A DNA stretch of 64,000 nt from Patulibacter sp. SYSU D01012 (GCF_017916475.1 NZ_JAFMTB010000003.1:222009-286008); one strand, 5' to 3'. Shown: positions 16,096 through 25,038, counted from the stretch's first letter. Numbers and translations are program-made. The notes: generated by a model not told the origin, from the sequence alone.

Positions 16096-16982
16096 CCGGC
16101 GTCGCCAATGGTCTCGCCGGTCGGGGCGGCGGGGTCGGCCGCGAACTCCTGGGCGCCGATGACGCTCAGCAGGCGCAGCTTCTCGGCCGTCTCCGACCCC
16201 GGCGTGGCCGTGTACACGAGCAGGATCTGCGCGTCGGAGTCGGCCATCAGGATCTGGCAGTGCAGCTCGAGCTCGCCGACCTGCGGGTGCAGGTAGCGCT
16301 TGAGCGCGTCGTCCGGGCGCGGCGCCACGTCGTGCTCCGTCCACAGCGCGCGGAACTCGGCGGAGCGCTCCAGGAGCCGGTCGACGAGCTCGGCGCCGCG
16401 CACGTCCTCGGGGTGGCGGGCGCGGGCCCGGCGCAGGTTGGCCACGTACGCGCGGCTCAGCCGCTCGTGGTCGGCCTCGTGGTGCCGGCCCCGCCCGTCG
16501 GGCTCGACGAACCAGCGGTACACCAGCGAGCGGGAGGGTCCCTCGTGGCCCGTGTCGTCCCCGAACGCCGCGACCGCCAGGGCGTTCTGCGCCAGCGTCT
16601 CGCTCAGGTCGGTCTTCACCTCGGCCGGCGTGTCGAGCCGGTCCAGCACCCGCAGCAGCGCGGGGCTGACGTGCTCGGAGCGCGTCGTGCGCGACGGCGG
16701 CGTGTGGCCGGCGAGCAGGAACAGGTGGTCGTGCTCGTCCTGGCGCAGCCGCAGCGCGCGGGCGATGGCGGCGAGCATCGGCGGCGACGGCTGCGGGCCC
16801 CGGCCCTGCTCGATGCGGGCGTAGTAGTCCGTCGACATGCTGGCCAGCAGGGCGACCTCCTCGCGGCGCAGGCCGGCGGCGCGGCGGCGGGATCCCCGGC
16901 CCAGCCCCACGTCCTCGGGCTGCAGCGCCTCGCGGCGGCGGCGCAGGAAGTCCGCGAGCTGCGGCCGGTCGAAGCGCTCCAT
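16032..16982 (-). CDS. XRE-family regulator with MmyB-like ligand-binding domain
   Basis: 316 residues. The N-terminal helix-turn-helix carries the signature of this actinobacterial class (LADFLRRRREALQPEDVGL, then GLRREEVALLASMSTDYYAR and IEQGRGPQPSP). The C-terminal PAS-like MmyB domain begins about residue 110 (VLDRLDTPAEV) and includes LVYRWFVEPDGR and the RRARARHPEDVRGAELVDRL helix. These regulators often sit beside a short-chain dehydrogenase that they control. Here the divergent neighbour is exactly that, with a 25-bp perfect palindrome between them. The ATG at 16982 lies 6 nt after CATACT. The last 64 bp overlap the end of nrtR in the opposite direction. Confidence 0.88.
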   Translation of the reverse strand: MERFDRPQLADFLRRRREALQPEDVGLGRGSRRRAAGLRREEVALLASMSTDYYARIEQGRGPQPSPPMLAAIARALRLRQDEHDHLFLLAGHTPPSRTTRSEHVSPALLRVLDRLDTPAEVKTDLSETLAQNALAVAAFGDDTGHEGPSRSLVYRWFVEPDGRGRHHEADHERLSRAYVANLRRARARHPEDVRGAELVDRLLERSAEFRALWTEHDVAPRPDDALKRYLHPQVGELELHCQILMADSDAQILLVYTATPGSETAEKLRLLSVIGAQEFAADPAAPTGETIGDAGQPRTRLRRPAPQAGSRETNR

Positions 16983-17012
16983 GACCCCAGTATGCGGCGG
17001 GGCGGGCGGCGC

Positions 17013-17037
17013 AGCCAGGGATCGGCGATCCCTGGCT
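17013..17037. promoter_or_regulatory. 25-bp operator-like palindrome between XRE and SDR genes
   Basis: AGCCAGGGATC (17013-17023) and GATCCCTGGCT (17027-17037) are perfect inverted arms of 11 bp around GGC. The site is 31 bp from the regulator start and 46 bp from the SDR start, fitting control of both by the XRE protein. Confidence 0.75.
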
Positions 17038-17083
17038 CGACGGGTCTCTTCCGCCCGGCGCGGCGCCGCGGGACCGTGGACCC

Positions 17084-17860
17084 ATGACCACCACCAGCCC
17101 CGCTCCCCGCATCGCCCTGATCACCGGCGGCGGCCGCGGCCTCGGCCGCGCCACCGCGCTGGCGCTCGCCGCCGCCGGCGTCGACCCGATCGTCACCTAC
17201 GTCCAGGGCGCCGACCGGGCCGACGAGGTCGTCGCCGAGGCCCGCGCCCTGGGCCGCCGCGCCGCCGCGCTGCGCCTCGACGCCGCCGACACCGGCTCGT
17301 TCGCCGCCTTCGCCGACGCCCTGCGCGCCACGCTGCGCGACGAGTTCGACGGCGCCGCGGCGGTCGACGTCCTCGTCAACAACGCCGGCACCGCGCACTA
17401 CGGGGCGTTCGCCGACACGACCGAGGAGCAGTTCGACGCCGTCTTCGCCGTCCACGTCAAGGGCGTCTTCTTCCTGACCCAGGCGCTGCTGCCGCTGCTC
17501 GCCGACGGCGGCCAGATCGTCACCCTGGGCTCGGGCCTGACGCGTCTGACCATGCCCGGATCGGGCACCTACGCCGCGGCGAAGGGCGCGATCGACGTCC
17601 TCACCCGGTACCTGGCGCTCGAGCTCGCCGGCCGCGGCATCACCGCCAACGTCGTCGCTCCCGGCGCCGTCCCGACGGACTTCGGCGACGGGCACCTGCG
17701 CGAGGACCCGGCGCTGCAGGAGCTGGTGGTCGGACAGACCGCCCTCGGGCGCCTGGCGACCGCGGACGACATCGGCGCGGCGATCGCCGGACTGGTGACG
17801 GCGTCCGGGCGGTGGATCACGGGGCAGCGGATCGAGGCGTCCGGCGGGCTGCGGCTCTGA
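17084..17860 (+). CDS. Short-chain dehydrogenase/reductase (SDR)
   Basis: 258 residues, classical SDR. The cofactor loop TGGGRGLG is at residues 14-21, NNAG at 99-102, catalytic Ser150, Tyr163 and Lys167 (GTYAAAKGAI). The motif NVVAPGAVPTDF follows the active site. TYVQGADRADE after the second strand suggests NADPH rather than NADH binding, but this is weak. The family reduces carbonyls or oxidises alcohols on many substrates, and a 3-oxoacyl or xenobiotic role cannot be told apart here. It is divergent from the XRE regulator, which probably controls it through the palindrome between them. There is no TANNNT hexamer at the usual place, so its promoter is unclear. Confidence 0.92.
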   Translation: MTTTSPAPRIALITGGGRGLGRATALALAAAGVDPIVTYVQGADRADEVVAEARALGRRAAALRLDAADTGSFAAFADALRATLRDEFDGAAAVDVLVNNAGTAHYGAFADTTEEQFDAVFAVHVKGVFFLTQALLPLLADGGQIVTLGSGLTRLTMPGSGTYAAAKGAIDVLTRYLALELAGRGITANVVAPGAVPTDFGDGHLREDPALQELVVGQTALGRLATADDIGAAIAGLVTASGRWITGQRIEASGGLRL

Positions 17861-17873
17861 GGGGGGCGCCCGG

Positions 17874-18251
17874 TCACGGGCGGTCGCCGGGGCGCCACGG
17901 GTCGTTCCGCAGCGATCCCGGCACCCCCAGGACGCCCGTGCTGCCGAGCAGGCCGACGACGAACACGGTGGCGGCGTCCGCCCACGTGACGGGCCAGTCG
18001 TCGGCGCCGGCGGCCCCGGCCAGGGCGACCGCCGCGGCGACGGCCAGCACCAGCCCCGGAGCCACGCGGGACCGGACGGCGTCCCGCCGCCGGGCGATCC
18101 CCAGCGCGAGCAGGAGCCAGGCGGCCACGCCGCCCGTCACGGCGACGGCGACGGTGTCGGTGTGGGGCGCCCACGGCGCCTTGAACGGGTTGCCCAGGTG
18201 GGGCAGCAGGTAGAGCCCGCCCGCGACGGCGCCCACGACGAGCGCGCCCAT
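17874..18251 (-). CDS. Small four-helix membrane protein, unknown
   Basis: 125 residues from the ATG at 18251. Four hydrophobic segments are visible: about 2-18 (GALVVGAVAGGLYLLP), 36-54 (VAVAVTGGVAAWLLLALGI), 64-82 (PGLVLAVAAAVALAGAAG) and 93-112 (AATVFVVGLLGSTGVLGV). The tail is short and charged (NDPWRPGDRP). A longer frame to 18383 would add an arginine-rich stretch and run into the next gene, so it is not used. No family is recognised. It sits 13 bp after the SDR on the opposite strand and 80 bp downstream of a glycosyltransferase on the same strand. Confidence 0.6.
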   Translation of the reverse strand: MGALVVGAVAGGLYLLPHLGNPFKAPWAPHTDTVAVAVTGGVAAWLLLALGIARRRDAVRSRVAPGLVLAVAAAVALAGAAGADDWPVTWADAATVFVVGLLGSTGVLGVPGSLRNDPWRPGDRP

Positions 18252-18331
18252 CCGGCAGGACCAGAGATCGACGCGAGGGCGGCCGGGGCGGCGCGTCCAC
18301 GGGCCGCGCCTTCGCGCGGGTCGGGCGTGCC

Positions 18332-19726
18332 TCACGGGCGGACGGTGACGGTCCCGACGGCGTCGCCCTCGCCGGCCTCCCACGGGCCCGCCGGCCGCGC
18401 GGCGACGCGCAGCTCCCAGTCCCCCAGCGCGACGGGTGCGTTGAGCGCGAGGACGGCCGACCGGCGCCCGCCGCGCCGGCGGCGGGGCAGGGCGAGCGAC
18501 GGGCCCTCGACGCGCTCGCCGGCGGCGGACGTCCAGCGCGCGCGCAGCAGGCGCGGCGCGGAGCCGTCAGCCGTCACGTGGCAGCGGATCGCCAGCATGT
18601 CGGCCGGCCGGGCGCGGCGGGGCAGGTCCGCGGCGACCACCGACCGCCCGGCCGGGGCCGGCGCGGCGGCGGGCTCCGGCTCCGGCGGCCCGGGAGTCCG
18701 TGCGGCTGCGGGCGCCGGCACCGCGGGCCACCGCCGCGCGGGGCGCGCGATCCGGGCGGGGACGACCAGGCGCCAGGCGATCCGGCGCCAGAACGCGGGC
18801 TCGCGGCCGAGGATGCGGGCGAAGGTCCAGAGGAGCCAGGCGCTGTCGCGCGGCGTGCGCAAGCGGTCGGCCCGGACGTGGGCGACGGTGCCGAGCGCCT
18901 CCAGGCCCCGGCGGTAGCGTCGCCGCGCCGCGCGCCGACCGGGACTGCGCGCGCCGACGACCGCGCCCCACGTCGCGTCGAGGTGCATCAGCAGCTCGCC
19001 CTGCAGCCGCGGGCCCCGGTCGAGGATCGCGTCGACGTTGCCCGACCGGGCGTCGACGAGCTTCTCCGGGCACCACAGCCAGGCGCCGTCCGTCCCGACG
19101 ATCCGCAGCGGGACGGCGACGTGCGGGTACCACGACCCGGCGTGGTCCGCGCTCGCCCGCAGCGCCGGGCCGGCCTCGATCCAGCGACGCCGGCGGACCA
19201 CCAGCGTCGAGACGCCCGACATGATCCAGCCCACGGCCCCGACGACGGCGTCGGCGCCGCGCAGCACCGTCACCTCGTCCAGCTCCGCCGGGACGACGGG
19301 CGTGGTCTGGTCGCGCACGGGGTCACGGAGGTGCCGGTCGAGCACGACTTCGTCGACCGTCATCCCGTCGATCTCGGGGTGCGCCTGGAGCAGCGCGAGC
19401 GCGCGGTCGAGCGCGCCCGGCCGGAGCCGGTCGTCGGACGACAGGAGCCAGCACCAGTCGCCGGTCGCCTGCTCGACGACGAGGTCGAGGTTGCGGGCGA
19501 AGCCCACGTTGCGCGGGTTGCGGGCGTACGAGACGGGCAGCCCGGCGGCCGCGAGCTCGGCGACCACCGCGTCGGTCCCGTCCTGCGAGGCGTTGTCGCG
19601 CACCGCGACGTCGACCCGGCCGGCGTGCTCGGGGCGGAGCTGCTCCGCGATCGACGTCAGGGTGTCGCGGATCGTCCGTGCGCGGCCGTCGTGGGTCGGC
19701 ACGCAGACCGTCAGCGTCGGGGGCAT
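18332..19726 (-). CDS. Glycosyltransferase family 2 protein with C-terminal beta-sandwich
   Basis: 464 residues. The GT-A domain (about 1-250) begins LTVCVPTHDGRARTI, contains RDNASQDGTDAVV and the metal-binding region LLSSDDRLRPGALDRAL. The C-terminal ~95 residues form a beta-rich domain (from about 370, RPADMLAIRCHVTADG to LGDWELRVAARP) of the same kind as in the next gene, preceded by a Pro/Ala linker. The start at 19726 is preceded 8 nt upstream by CAGGAT. It is divergent from the GT2-methyltransferase fusion with 58 bp between. It probably transfers a sugar to an undecaprenol-linked or surface glycan. Acceptor and donor are unknown. Confidence 0.85.
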   Translation of the reverse strand: MPPTLTVCVPTHDGRARTIRDTLTSIAEQLRPEHAGRVDVAVRDNASQDGTDAVVAELAAAGLPVSYARNPRNVGFARNLDLVVEQATGDWCWLLSSDDRLRPGALDRALALLQAHPEIDGMTVDEVVLDRHLRDPVRDQTTPVVPAELDEVTVLRGADAVVGAVGWIMSGVSTLVVRRRRWIEAGPALRASADHAGSWYPHVAVPLRIVGTDGAWLWCPEKLVDARSGNVDAILDRGPRLQGELLMHLDATWGAVVGARSPGRRAARRRYRRGLEALGTVAHVRADRLRTPRDSAWLLWTFARILGREPAFWRRIAWRLVVPARIARPARRWPAVPAPAAARTPGPPEPEPAAAPAPAGRSVVAADLPRRARPADMLAIRCHVTADGSAPRLLRARWTSAAGERVEGPSLALPRRRRGGRRSAVLALNAPVALGDWELRVAARPAGPWEAGEGDAVGTVTVRP

Positions 19727-19784
19727 CCGGCCCGATCCTGCCCGGCGCGGAGACCTCGCGCAACCGCTGCTAGCGTGCCGCCGC

Positions 19785-22055
19785 GTGCGGCTGTCCGTCT
19801 GCATCCCGACGCACGACGGCCGCCGCGACGCGCTCGCCGAGGCCCTGGCGGCGCTGACCGACCAGCTCGGCCCGCAGCACGCCGGACGCGTGGAGATCTG
19901 CGTGACCGACAACGCCTCGGCCGACGGGACGGAGGAGCTCGTCGCCCGGCTGGCGCGCGTCCATCCGATCGTCTACCGACGCCACGACCGCGACCTCGGC
20001 GCGGGGCGGAACGTGCTCGCGGCGGCGGCCCTCGGCGCCGGCGACTGGCTGTGGCTGCACTCGTCCGACGACGCGGTCGTCCCCGGGGCGATCGACGCCG
20101 TGCTCGCGTGGGTGGAGCACGCCCCGGCGCTCGCCGGGCTGTCGCTGGGCCGGGCGCGGTGGGACCAGACCATGCGCTTCGAGATCGAGCCGGAGCCCGC
20201 CGCGCTCCGCCCGGACGACCCGGACCGCCGGCGGATCTTCCGCGACCCGCGCGAGGCCATCGCCCAGACCGGCCTGATGCAGACGTACCTGACGTCGACG
20301 GTCATCCGCCGCGGCGCGTGGATCGCGGCGGTCGCCCGCGATCCCGATCGGCCGCTGCGCGTCGCCCCGAACTTCCCCCACACGTACGTGGTCGGCCGGG
20401 CGCTGCTCGACGGCGCCGGCGGCTGGGGGTGGGAGCCGCGCAAGCTCGTGCGGACCCGGACGACCGCCGAGCCGCCTCCCGAGCTGGGCGGCAGCCACGT
20501 CGCCGCCGGCGTCAGCCTGTCGACGCAGGTCGAACGGCTGTGGCGCGCGCTGCTGGGCCCGCGGGACGCGACCCTCGCGCGCCTGCGCGAGCGCCTCCGG
20601 CAGGTCTGGGCACCGCCGGAGTGGATCGAGATGGTCAAGCTCGGCCCGCAGGCCAGCACGGCGACCGACCTGCGGCTGCTCGGGCTCGTGCGGCCGCTGT
20701 GGCGCCTGCCCCGGTTCTGGACGCGCACGGCGCCGCGGCTGGCCCTGCCGCACCTCCTCCTCCATGCCGTCCGCTCGGCGCGCCTGCGCGTGCCGCCGAT
20801 GCGCGCGGTGCCCGCGGGGTGCCGGGGCGGGGCCCGGATCGCGGTCGAGGGCCCGACGAGGGTCGAGGTCGGCACGTTCGTGTCCCTGCGCTGCACGCTC
20901 GAGGCGGGCGACGGGCCGGCGTTGCGCACCGCGCTGCCCGCGCCGGTGTACCTGGACGTCGCCTGGCGTGGGTCGCCCGACGGAGGCGGACCGGCGACGC
21001 TGCGGCGGGCGCTGCCGCGGCCCGTGCGGCGCGGGCGCCCGGTCGTGATGGAGGTGATGACCTCGGCGCCGTGGCAGCCGGGCGATCACGAGCTGACGGT
21101 CGCGCTGGTCCAGGAGGACGGCGCGGGGAACGCGATCGCCGAGGTCGCGCCCGCGCACGTCGCCACCGTGCACGTCGTGCCCCGGCCCCGCGACGACGGG
21201 TTCGGCCCGTGGGACGAGGACCCTCCGGACGCGGAGGCCGAGGACGAGCGACTCGCGGCGCTCCGGACCGAGGTCGACCGGATCGAGACCTGGTGGCACT
21301 CGATCGACCTGGGCGGGGTCGTCACGCCGGGCGTCAAGACGCCGGAGCTCCTGAGGACGGAGCAGGCCCGCCTGCGCCTGCCGGACCTGCGGGGCCGCAC
21401 GGTGCTCGACGTCGGCGCCTGGGACGACTTCTACGCCTTCGCCGCCGAGCGGGCCGGGGCGGCGCGCGTGGTCGCGCTCGACCACCTCGTCTGGTCGATC
21501 GAGGTGGGCGCGTTCACCCGCGCGTGGACGCGGGCGCTGGCAGACCTCCCGCCCGGACGACGGCCGCCCGACGCCCTCGACGTGGCGCGGGCGTCCGACG
21601 ACTGGGATCCGGTCGGCCTTCCCGGCCGGGCCGGCTTCGACCTCGCGCACCGGACGCTCGGCAGCGCGGTCGAACCCGTCGTCCTGGACTTCGCGCACGA
21701 CGACCTCGATCCGCTCGGGCGCTTCGACGTCGTGCTGTTCCTCGGCGTCCTCTACCACCTGCGCGACCCGCTCGACGCGCTGCGCCGCGTCCACGCCCGC
21801 TGCGACGAGCTGGCGATCATCGAGACCGAGGCGATCGCGATCGGGGGCCATCCCGACGCGGCGGCCGCGCAGTTCATGGGCACCCGGAAGCGCCTCGGCG
21901 ACCCGACGAACTGGTGGGCGCCCACCGCGGCCGGCCTGGAGCGCTGGTGCCTGGCCGCGGGGTTCTCGCGCGTCGAGCGCGTCAGCGGCCGCCTGCCGAC
22001 GCCGCCCGCCGGCACCACGACCCCGTGCCGCGTGACCGTGCACGCGTGGCGATGA
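19785..22055 (+). CDS. Fusion of GT2 glycosyltransferase, beta-sandwich and CmoB-like methyltransferase
   Basis: 756 residues in three parts. Residues 1-250 are a GT2 domain (LSVCIPTHDGRRDAL; TDNASADGTEELV; SDD at 94-96). Residues about 340-480 are a beta-sandwich (VYLDVAWRGS to PGDHELTVALVQED). Residues about 490-756 resemble the CmoB/DUF1698 methyltransferase class (ETWWHSIDLGG, then motif I VLDVGAWDDFYAFAAE at about 539, LGVLYHLRDPLDALRR, and an MGTRKRLGDPTNWWAP segment). The first domain would add a sugar and the last could methylate a sugar. tRNA wobble modification is unlikely given the fusion. The GTG at 19785 is 8 nt after TAGCGT. A shortened methyltransferase copy follows with an ATGA overlap. 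Confidence 0.82.
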   Translation: MRLSVCIPTHDGRRDALAEALAALTDQLGPQHAGRVEICVTDNASADGTEELVARLARVHPIVYRRHDRDLGAGRNVLAAAALGAGDWLWLHSSDDAVVPGAIDAVLAWVEHAPALAGLSLGRARWDQTMRFEIEPEPAALRPDDPDRRRIFRDPREAIAQTGLMQTYLTSTVIRRGAWIAAVARDPDRPLRVAPNFPHTYVVGRALLDGAGGWGWEPRKLVRTRTTAEPPPELGGSHVAAGVSLSTQVERLWRALLGPRDATLARLRERLRQVWAPPEWIEMVKLGPQASTATDLRLLGLVRPLWRLPRFWTRTAPRLALPHLLLHAVRSARLRVPPMRAVPAGCRGGARIAVEGPTRVEVGTFVSLRCTLEAGDGPALRTALPAPVYLDVAWRGSPDGGGPATLRRALPRPVRRGRPVVMEVMTSAPWQPGDHELTVALVQEDGAGNAIAEVAPAHVATVHVVPRPRDDGFGPWDEDPPDAEAEDERLAALRTEVDRIETWWHSIDLGGVVTPGVKTPELLRTEQARLRLPDLRGRTVLDVGAWDDFYAFAAERAGAARVVALDHLVWSIEVGAFTRAWTRALADLPPGRRPPDALDVARASDDWDPVGLPGRAGFDLAHRTLGSAVEPVVLDFAHDDLDPLGRFDVVLFLGVLYHLRDPLDALRRVHARCDELAIIETEAIAIGGHPDAAAAQFMGTRKRLGDPTNWWAPTAAGLERWCLAAGFSRVERVSGRLPTPPAGTTTPCRVTVHAWR

Positions 22056-22627
22056 GGCGCCTGCGCGCCCGGGCGGCGATCGGGCGCGTGCGCGGCGCCG
22101 CGTCGGCGGCGGTGCGCCGCCGGGTGGCGTCGGGGCGCGGGACCGCGCGCCCCGCGCCCGTCGGCGTGCTGACGGGGCTCGACCTGGCCGGGCTCGTCGT
22201 GCTCGACGTCGGTCCGACGGAGGGCGCGGTGGTCGCCGCGGCCACCCGGGCCGGGGCGGCGCGGGCCGTCGCCGCGCCCGGCCTCGACGTCGCGGCGGGC
22301 CCCGCCGACGTGGTCGTGGTGCGGAACCTGCACCGGGCCGCGGACCCCGCCGGGACGGCGTGGCGCCTGCGCGAGCTCGCCCGCGGCGTGGCGGTCGTCG
22401 CGACCCCCGCGACGGAGTGGCCCGGCCACGAGGAGCGCGGCCTGCTGGAGATCCGGCCCGGCGACGCCGCGGGGCCGGTGGCGTGGTCGCCCAGCGCGGA
22501 CGGGGTGCGCGAGCTGCTCCTCGCGGCGGGCTTCGTCGACATCCGCGTCGTCGCCGGCCCACCCCCGTACCGCCGGCGCGGCTGGCGGCCCGTCCACTAC
22601 GGCCTGGTGGTGCACGCCCGGCCGTGA
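22052..22627 (+). CDS. Degenerate tandem copy of a CmoB-like methyltransferase
   Basis: 191 residues, with the ATG overlapping the previous stop (ATGA). After a basic N-terminus, LVVLDVGPTEGAVVAAATRA (about 47-66) aligns with motif I of the preceding fusion. VVVVRNLHRAADPAGTAWRL aligns with its LFLGVLYHLRDPLDALRR, and LLLAAGFVDIRVVAGPPPYR with its WCLAAGFSRVERVSGR. The region between motif I and the acidic loop is shortened by roughly 70 residues, and the TWD-like substrate residues are lost. So this looks like a duplicated, collapsed methyltransferase that is probably not catalytic, perhaps a partner subunit. High third-position GC shows it is still under coding constraint. Confidence 0.6.
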   Translation: MRRLRARAAIGRVRGAASAAVRRRVASGRGTARPAPVGVLTGLDLAGLVVLDVGPTEGAVVAAATRAGAARAVAAPGLDVAAGPADVVVVRNLHRAADPAGTAWRLRELARGVAVVATPATEWPGHEERGLLEIRPGDAAGPVAWSPSADGVRELLLAAGFVDIRVVAGPPPYRRRGWRPVHYGLVVHARP

Positions 22628-22723
22628 GCGACGCGCCCGCGGTCGGGCGGACACCGCCGCCGACGCCCGGCGAGCGCCCAACGTCGGACGGTGGACCCGC
22701 AGGCCGGACCCGGGAGCGCGGCG

Positions 22724-24007
22724 CTACCCGGCGAGGGTGGCGATCGCCTCGGCGGCCGCCTCCAGCGAGCGCTCGGCCCCGGCGTCGTCGTCCGCGGCGA
22801 GCGCCCGGCCGACCCGGTCGCCGAGCGCGAGCAGCGGCGCGAGGCGCGTGGTTTCCTCGAGGAACGCCGCGATGCCGTCGGCGTAGGCCCGCGGGGTGCG
22901 CGTCGCGGCCCAGCGGGCCCCCGCGGCGCCCAGGCGCCGGCGCCCTGTCGGGTCGGCGACCAGCCGCTCCAGCGTCGCGGCCAGCGCGTCCAGGTCGCCG
23001 GGCGGGACCTTGGCGACGACGTCCCCGGGCACGTCGCGGAACGACCCTCCGGTGGAGACGACGACGGGCCGGCCGGTGGCCGCCTGCCGGAGCAGCGACG
23101 CGGACGCCCCCTCCGTGGACGGGTGGCGCAGGTTCACGAAGACGTGCGCGGACGCCAGCAGCGCGTCCAGCCGGTCGTCCGGCACGTAGCCGGACAGTCG
23201 CACGACGTCGTCCAGGCCGGCGCGCGCGATCCGCGCGCGCAGGTCGCGCACGTAGCGGTCGTCGGCGAGCGTCCCGGCCACGACGTAGCGGACGCGGCGG
23301 GCCAGGTCGCGGCGCGCGGCGAGGACGGCGACCACGTCCTCGATCCGGCGGTTCGCGGTCACGCCGCCCAGGCCGACGAGCACCACCGCCGCGCCGGCGC
23401 TCGGCTCCGGGAGCGGCGGGCGCGGGGCGGCCGGCAGCGGCAGGCGGGCGACGGGGCCGGCCCACGCGGCGCGGACGTCGGCCTCGAGCGCGCGGCCGTG
23501 GACCACGACGCCGGTCGCGCCGGCGAGCGCCTCGGCGACCAGCGGCGCCCGCTCCCAGGTGTCGACGGCGCTCCACAGGTCGCGGCCCGCGCGGGCGTCG
23601 GCCACCGCCCGCGCCGCCCGCGGGCCGTGGTGCAGCGCCACGGCCCGCAGGTAGCGCCCCGTCGACCACGTGCGGTCCGCGACGAGACCGCCGTACAGGT
23701 GGCGCAGCACGGCGTCGTGCAGCACCACGACCCCGGGTCGCGCGCCCGCCACCGCGAGCACGGCGCGGTGCGACGCCAGGTCGTTGCCGACGTTGTAGAC
23801 GACGGCGTCGGCGCGGTGCAGGCGCGCGAGCGCGTGCGGGTGCCGCGTGAACCGCACGATCGGCGCGACGGGCGCCCGCAGCCGCCCTCGGCCCTCCGGC
23901 ACCCACAGCTCGACGTCGTGGTCGGCCGCCAGCGCCTCGACCACGTCGCGCGAGAAGTCGGCGATCGCGCTGCGCCCCCCGTAGGTGGTGAACCAGGCGA
24001 TCCTCAC
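22724..24007 (-). CDS. Glycosyltransferase family 4 (GT-B fold)
   Basis: 427 residues. The N-terminal Rossmann half begins VRIAWFTTYGGRSAIADFS. The C-terminal donor-binding half has VVLVGLGGVTANRRIEDVV, then RLSGYVPDDRLDALLASAHV and NLRHPSTEGASASLLRQAATGRPVV, the glutamate-containing GT4 loop. A last helical stretch (about 380-427) follows. GTG 24007 overlaps the stop of the upstream GT4 gene (GTGA), so this is the third gene of a minus-strand operon of three glycosyltransferase-type genes. A retaining transfer from a nucleotide sugar to the growing surface glycan is the likely role. Sugar unknown. Confidence 0.88.
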   Translation of the reverse strand: MRIAWFTTYGGRSAIADFSRDVVEALAADHDVELWVPEGRGRLRAPVAPIVRFTRHPHALARLHRADAVVYNVGNDLASHRAVLAVAGARPGVVVLHDAVLRHLYGGLVADRTWSTGRYLRAVALHHGPRAARAVADARAGRDLWSAVDTWERAPLVAEALAGATGVVVHGRALEADVRAAWAGPVARLPLPAAPRPPLPEPSAGAAVVLVGLGGVTANRRIEDVVAVLAARRDLARRVRYVVAGTLADDRYVRDLRARIARAGLDDVVRLSGYVPDDRLDALLASAHVFVNLRHPSTEGASASLLRQAATGRPVVVSTGGSFRDVPGDVVAKVPPGDLDALAATLERLVADPTGRRRLGAAGARWAATRTPRAYADGIAAFLEETTRLAPLLALGDRVGRALAADDDAGAERSLEAAAEAIATLAG

Positions 24008-25038
24008 CGCAGCAGCTCCGCGGCGACGCGGTCCCACCGCAGGTCGAGGGCCGCCAGCTGGTCGTGGGCGTTCGCGCCGAGCCGCGCCGCCTCGCGCCGG
24101 TCCGACGCGAGCGCGTCGATCGCCGCCGCGAGCGCGCGCGGCTCCGGCGGCCGCACTAGGCCGGTCTCGCCGTCGCGCACGAACAGGGTGGGGCCGCCGG
24201 CGTCCGTGCTCGTGATCGTGGCGCGGCCGGCGGCCGCGGCCTCGAGCGTCACGTACCCGTAGTCCTCGTCGCGCGGGACGAAGGCCACCGCGAGCGCGCC
24301 GGCCAGCAGCTCGACCTTCTCGGGCTCGGGGATCCACCGGGGCAGCAGCGTCACGCGGTCGGCGACCCCGTGCCGGTGGACGGCCGCGCGCAGCGTCTCC
24401 AGCTCCACCGTGGTCGCGGCCGGCCCGGCCAGGACCAGGCGCACCGGCGCGCGCACGTGGCGCATCGCCTCGACGAGCAGCACCTGTCGCTTGGCGGACG
24501 AGATCCGGCTGGGGGCGAAGACGTAGTCGCCGTACGAGCCCGCGCGGAAGGCGCCGGGGGCGGCGAGCGGCGGCAGCAGGGGCGTGGACGCGATCCCGTT
24601 GAAGCGCCGCAGGCGGTCCGAGACGACGGGCGAGATCGTGTGCACCCGGCGCGCCTCGGGCAGCCACGCGTCGTCCGCGCGCCGGACGGCGTCGCGCACG
24701 GCCCGACCCTGTGCGGTGTCGGGCAGTCCGCCGGCGGGGTCGCCCCACAGGTCGTAGGCCGCGCGGTGCTGGTGCACGAGCCACAGCACCTTGTCGGGGT
24801 GGGGGACGAGGTAGGCCGGGAACTTCAGGCCGATCACGCGGTCGGCCTCGTCCAGCCGCCACAGCCGGGCGGCGAGCAGGTGGTCGAGCAGCCGGTCCGG
24901 CGGATGCCAGCGGAACGGCAGGCCCACCAGCTCGACCTGCGCGCCGTGCTCGCGCAACGCGCCGAGCAGCCCCTCCGCGAGCACCTCGGCGCCGCCGCGG
25001 ACGAACGGCACCTGCGCCGTCGCGATCGCGACCCTCAT
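24004..25038 (-). CDS. Glycosyltransferase family 4 (GT-B fold)
   Basis: 344 residues. Start MRVAIATAQVPFVRGGAEVLAEGL is the typical GT4 opening with the glycine-rich acceptor loop. The C-terminal half includes FAPSRISSAKRQVLLVEAM, VTLLPRWIPEPEKVELLAG and the donor-binding DEDYGYVTLEAAAAGRATIT (ExxxxxxxE-like) followed by GGPTLFVRDGETG. The ATG overlaps the stop of the upstream shortened paralogue (ATGA), and its own stop overlaps the next GT4 start. The residues HPDKVLWLVHQHRAAYDLWG are typical of mannosyl/glucosyl transferases of O-antigen loci, but the donor is not certain. Confidence 0.9.
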   Translation of the reverse strand: MRVAIATAQVPFVRGGAEVLAEGLLGALREHGAQVELVGLPFRWHPPDRLLDHLLAARLWRLDEADRVIGLKFPAYLVPHPDKVLWLVHQHRAAYDLWGDPAGGLPDTAQGRAVRDAVRRADDAWLPEARRVHTISPVVSDRLRRFNGIASTPLLPPLAAPGAFRAGSYGDYVFAPSRISSAKRQVLLVEAMRHVRAPVRLVLAGPAATTVELETLRAAVHRHGVADRVTLLPRWIPEPEKVELLAGALAVAFVPRDEDYGYVTLEAAAAGRATITSTDAGGPTLFVRDGETGLVRPPEPRALAAAIDALASDRREAARLGANAHDQLAALDLRWDRVAAELLR

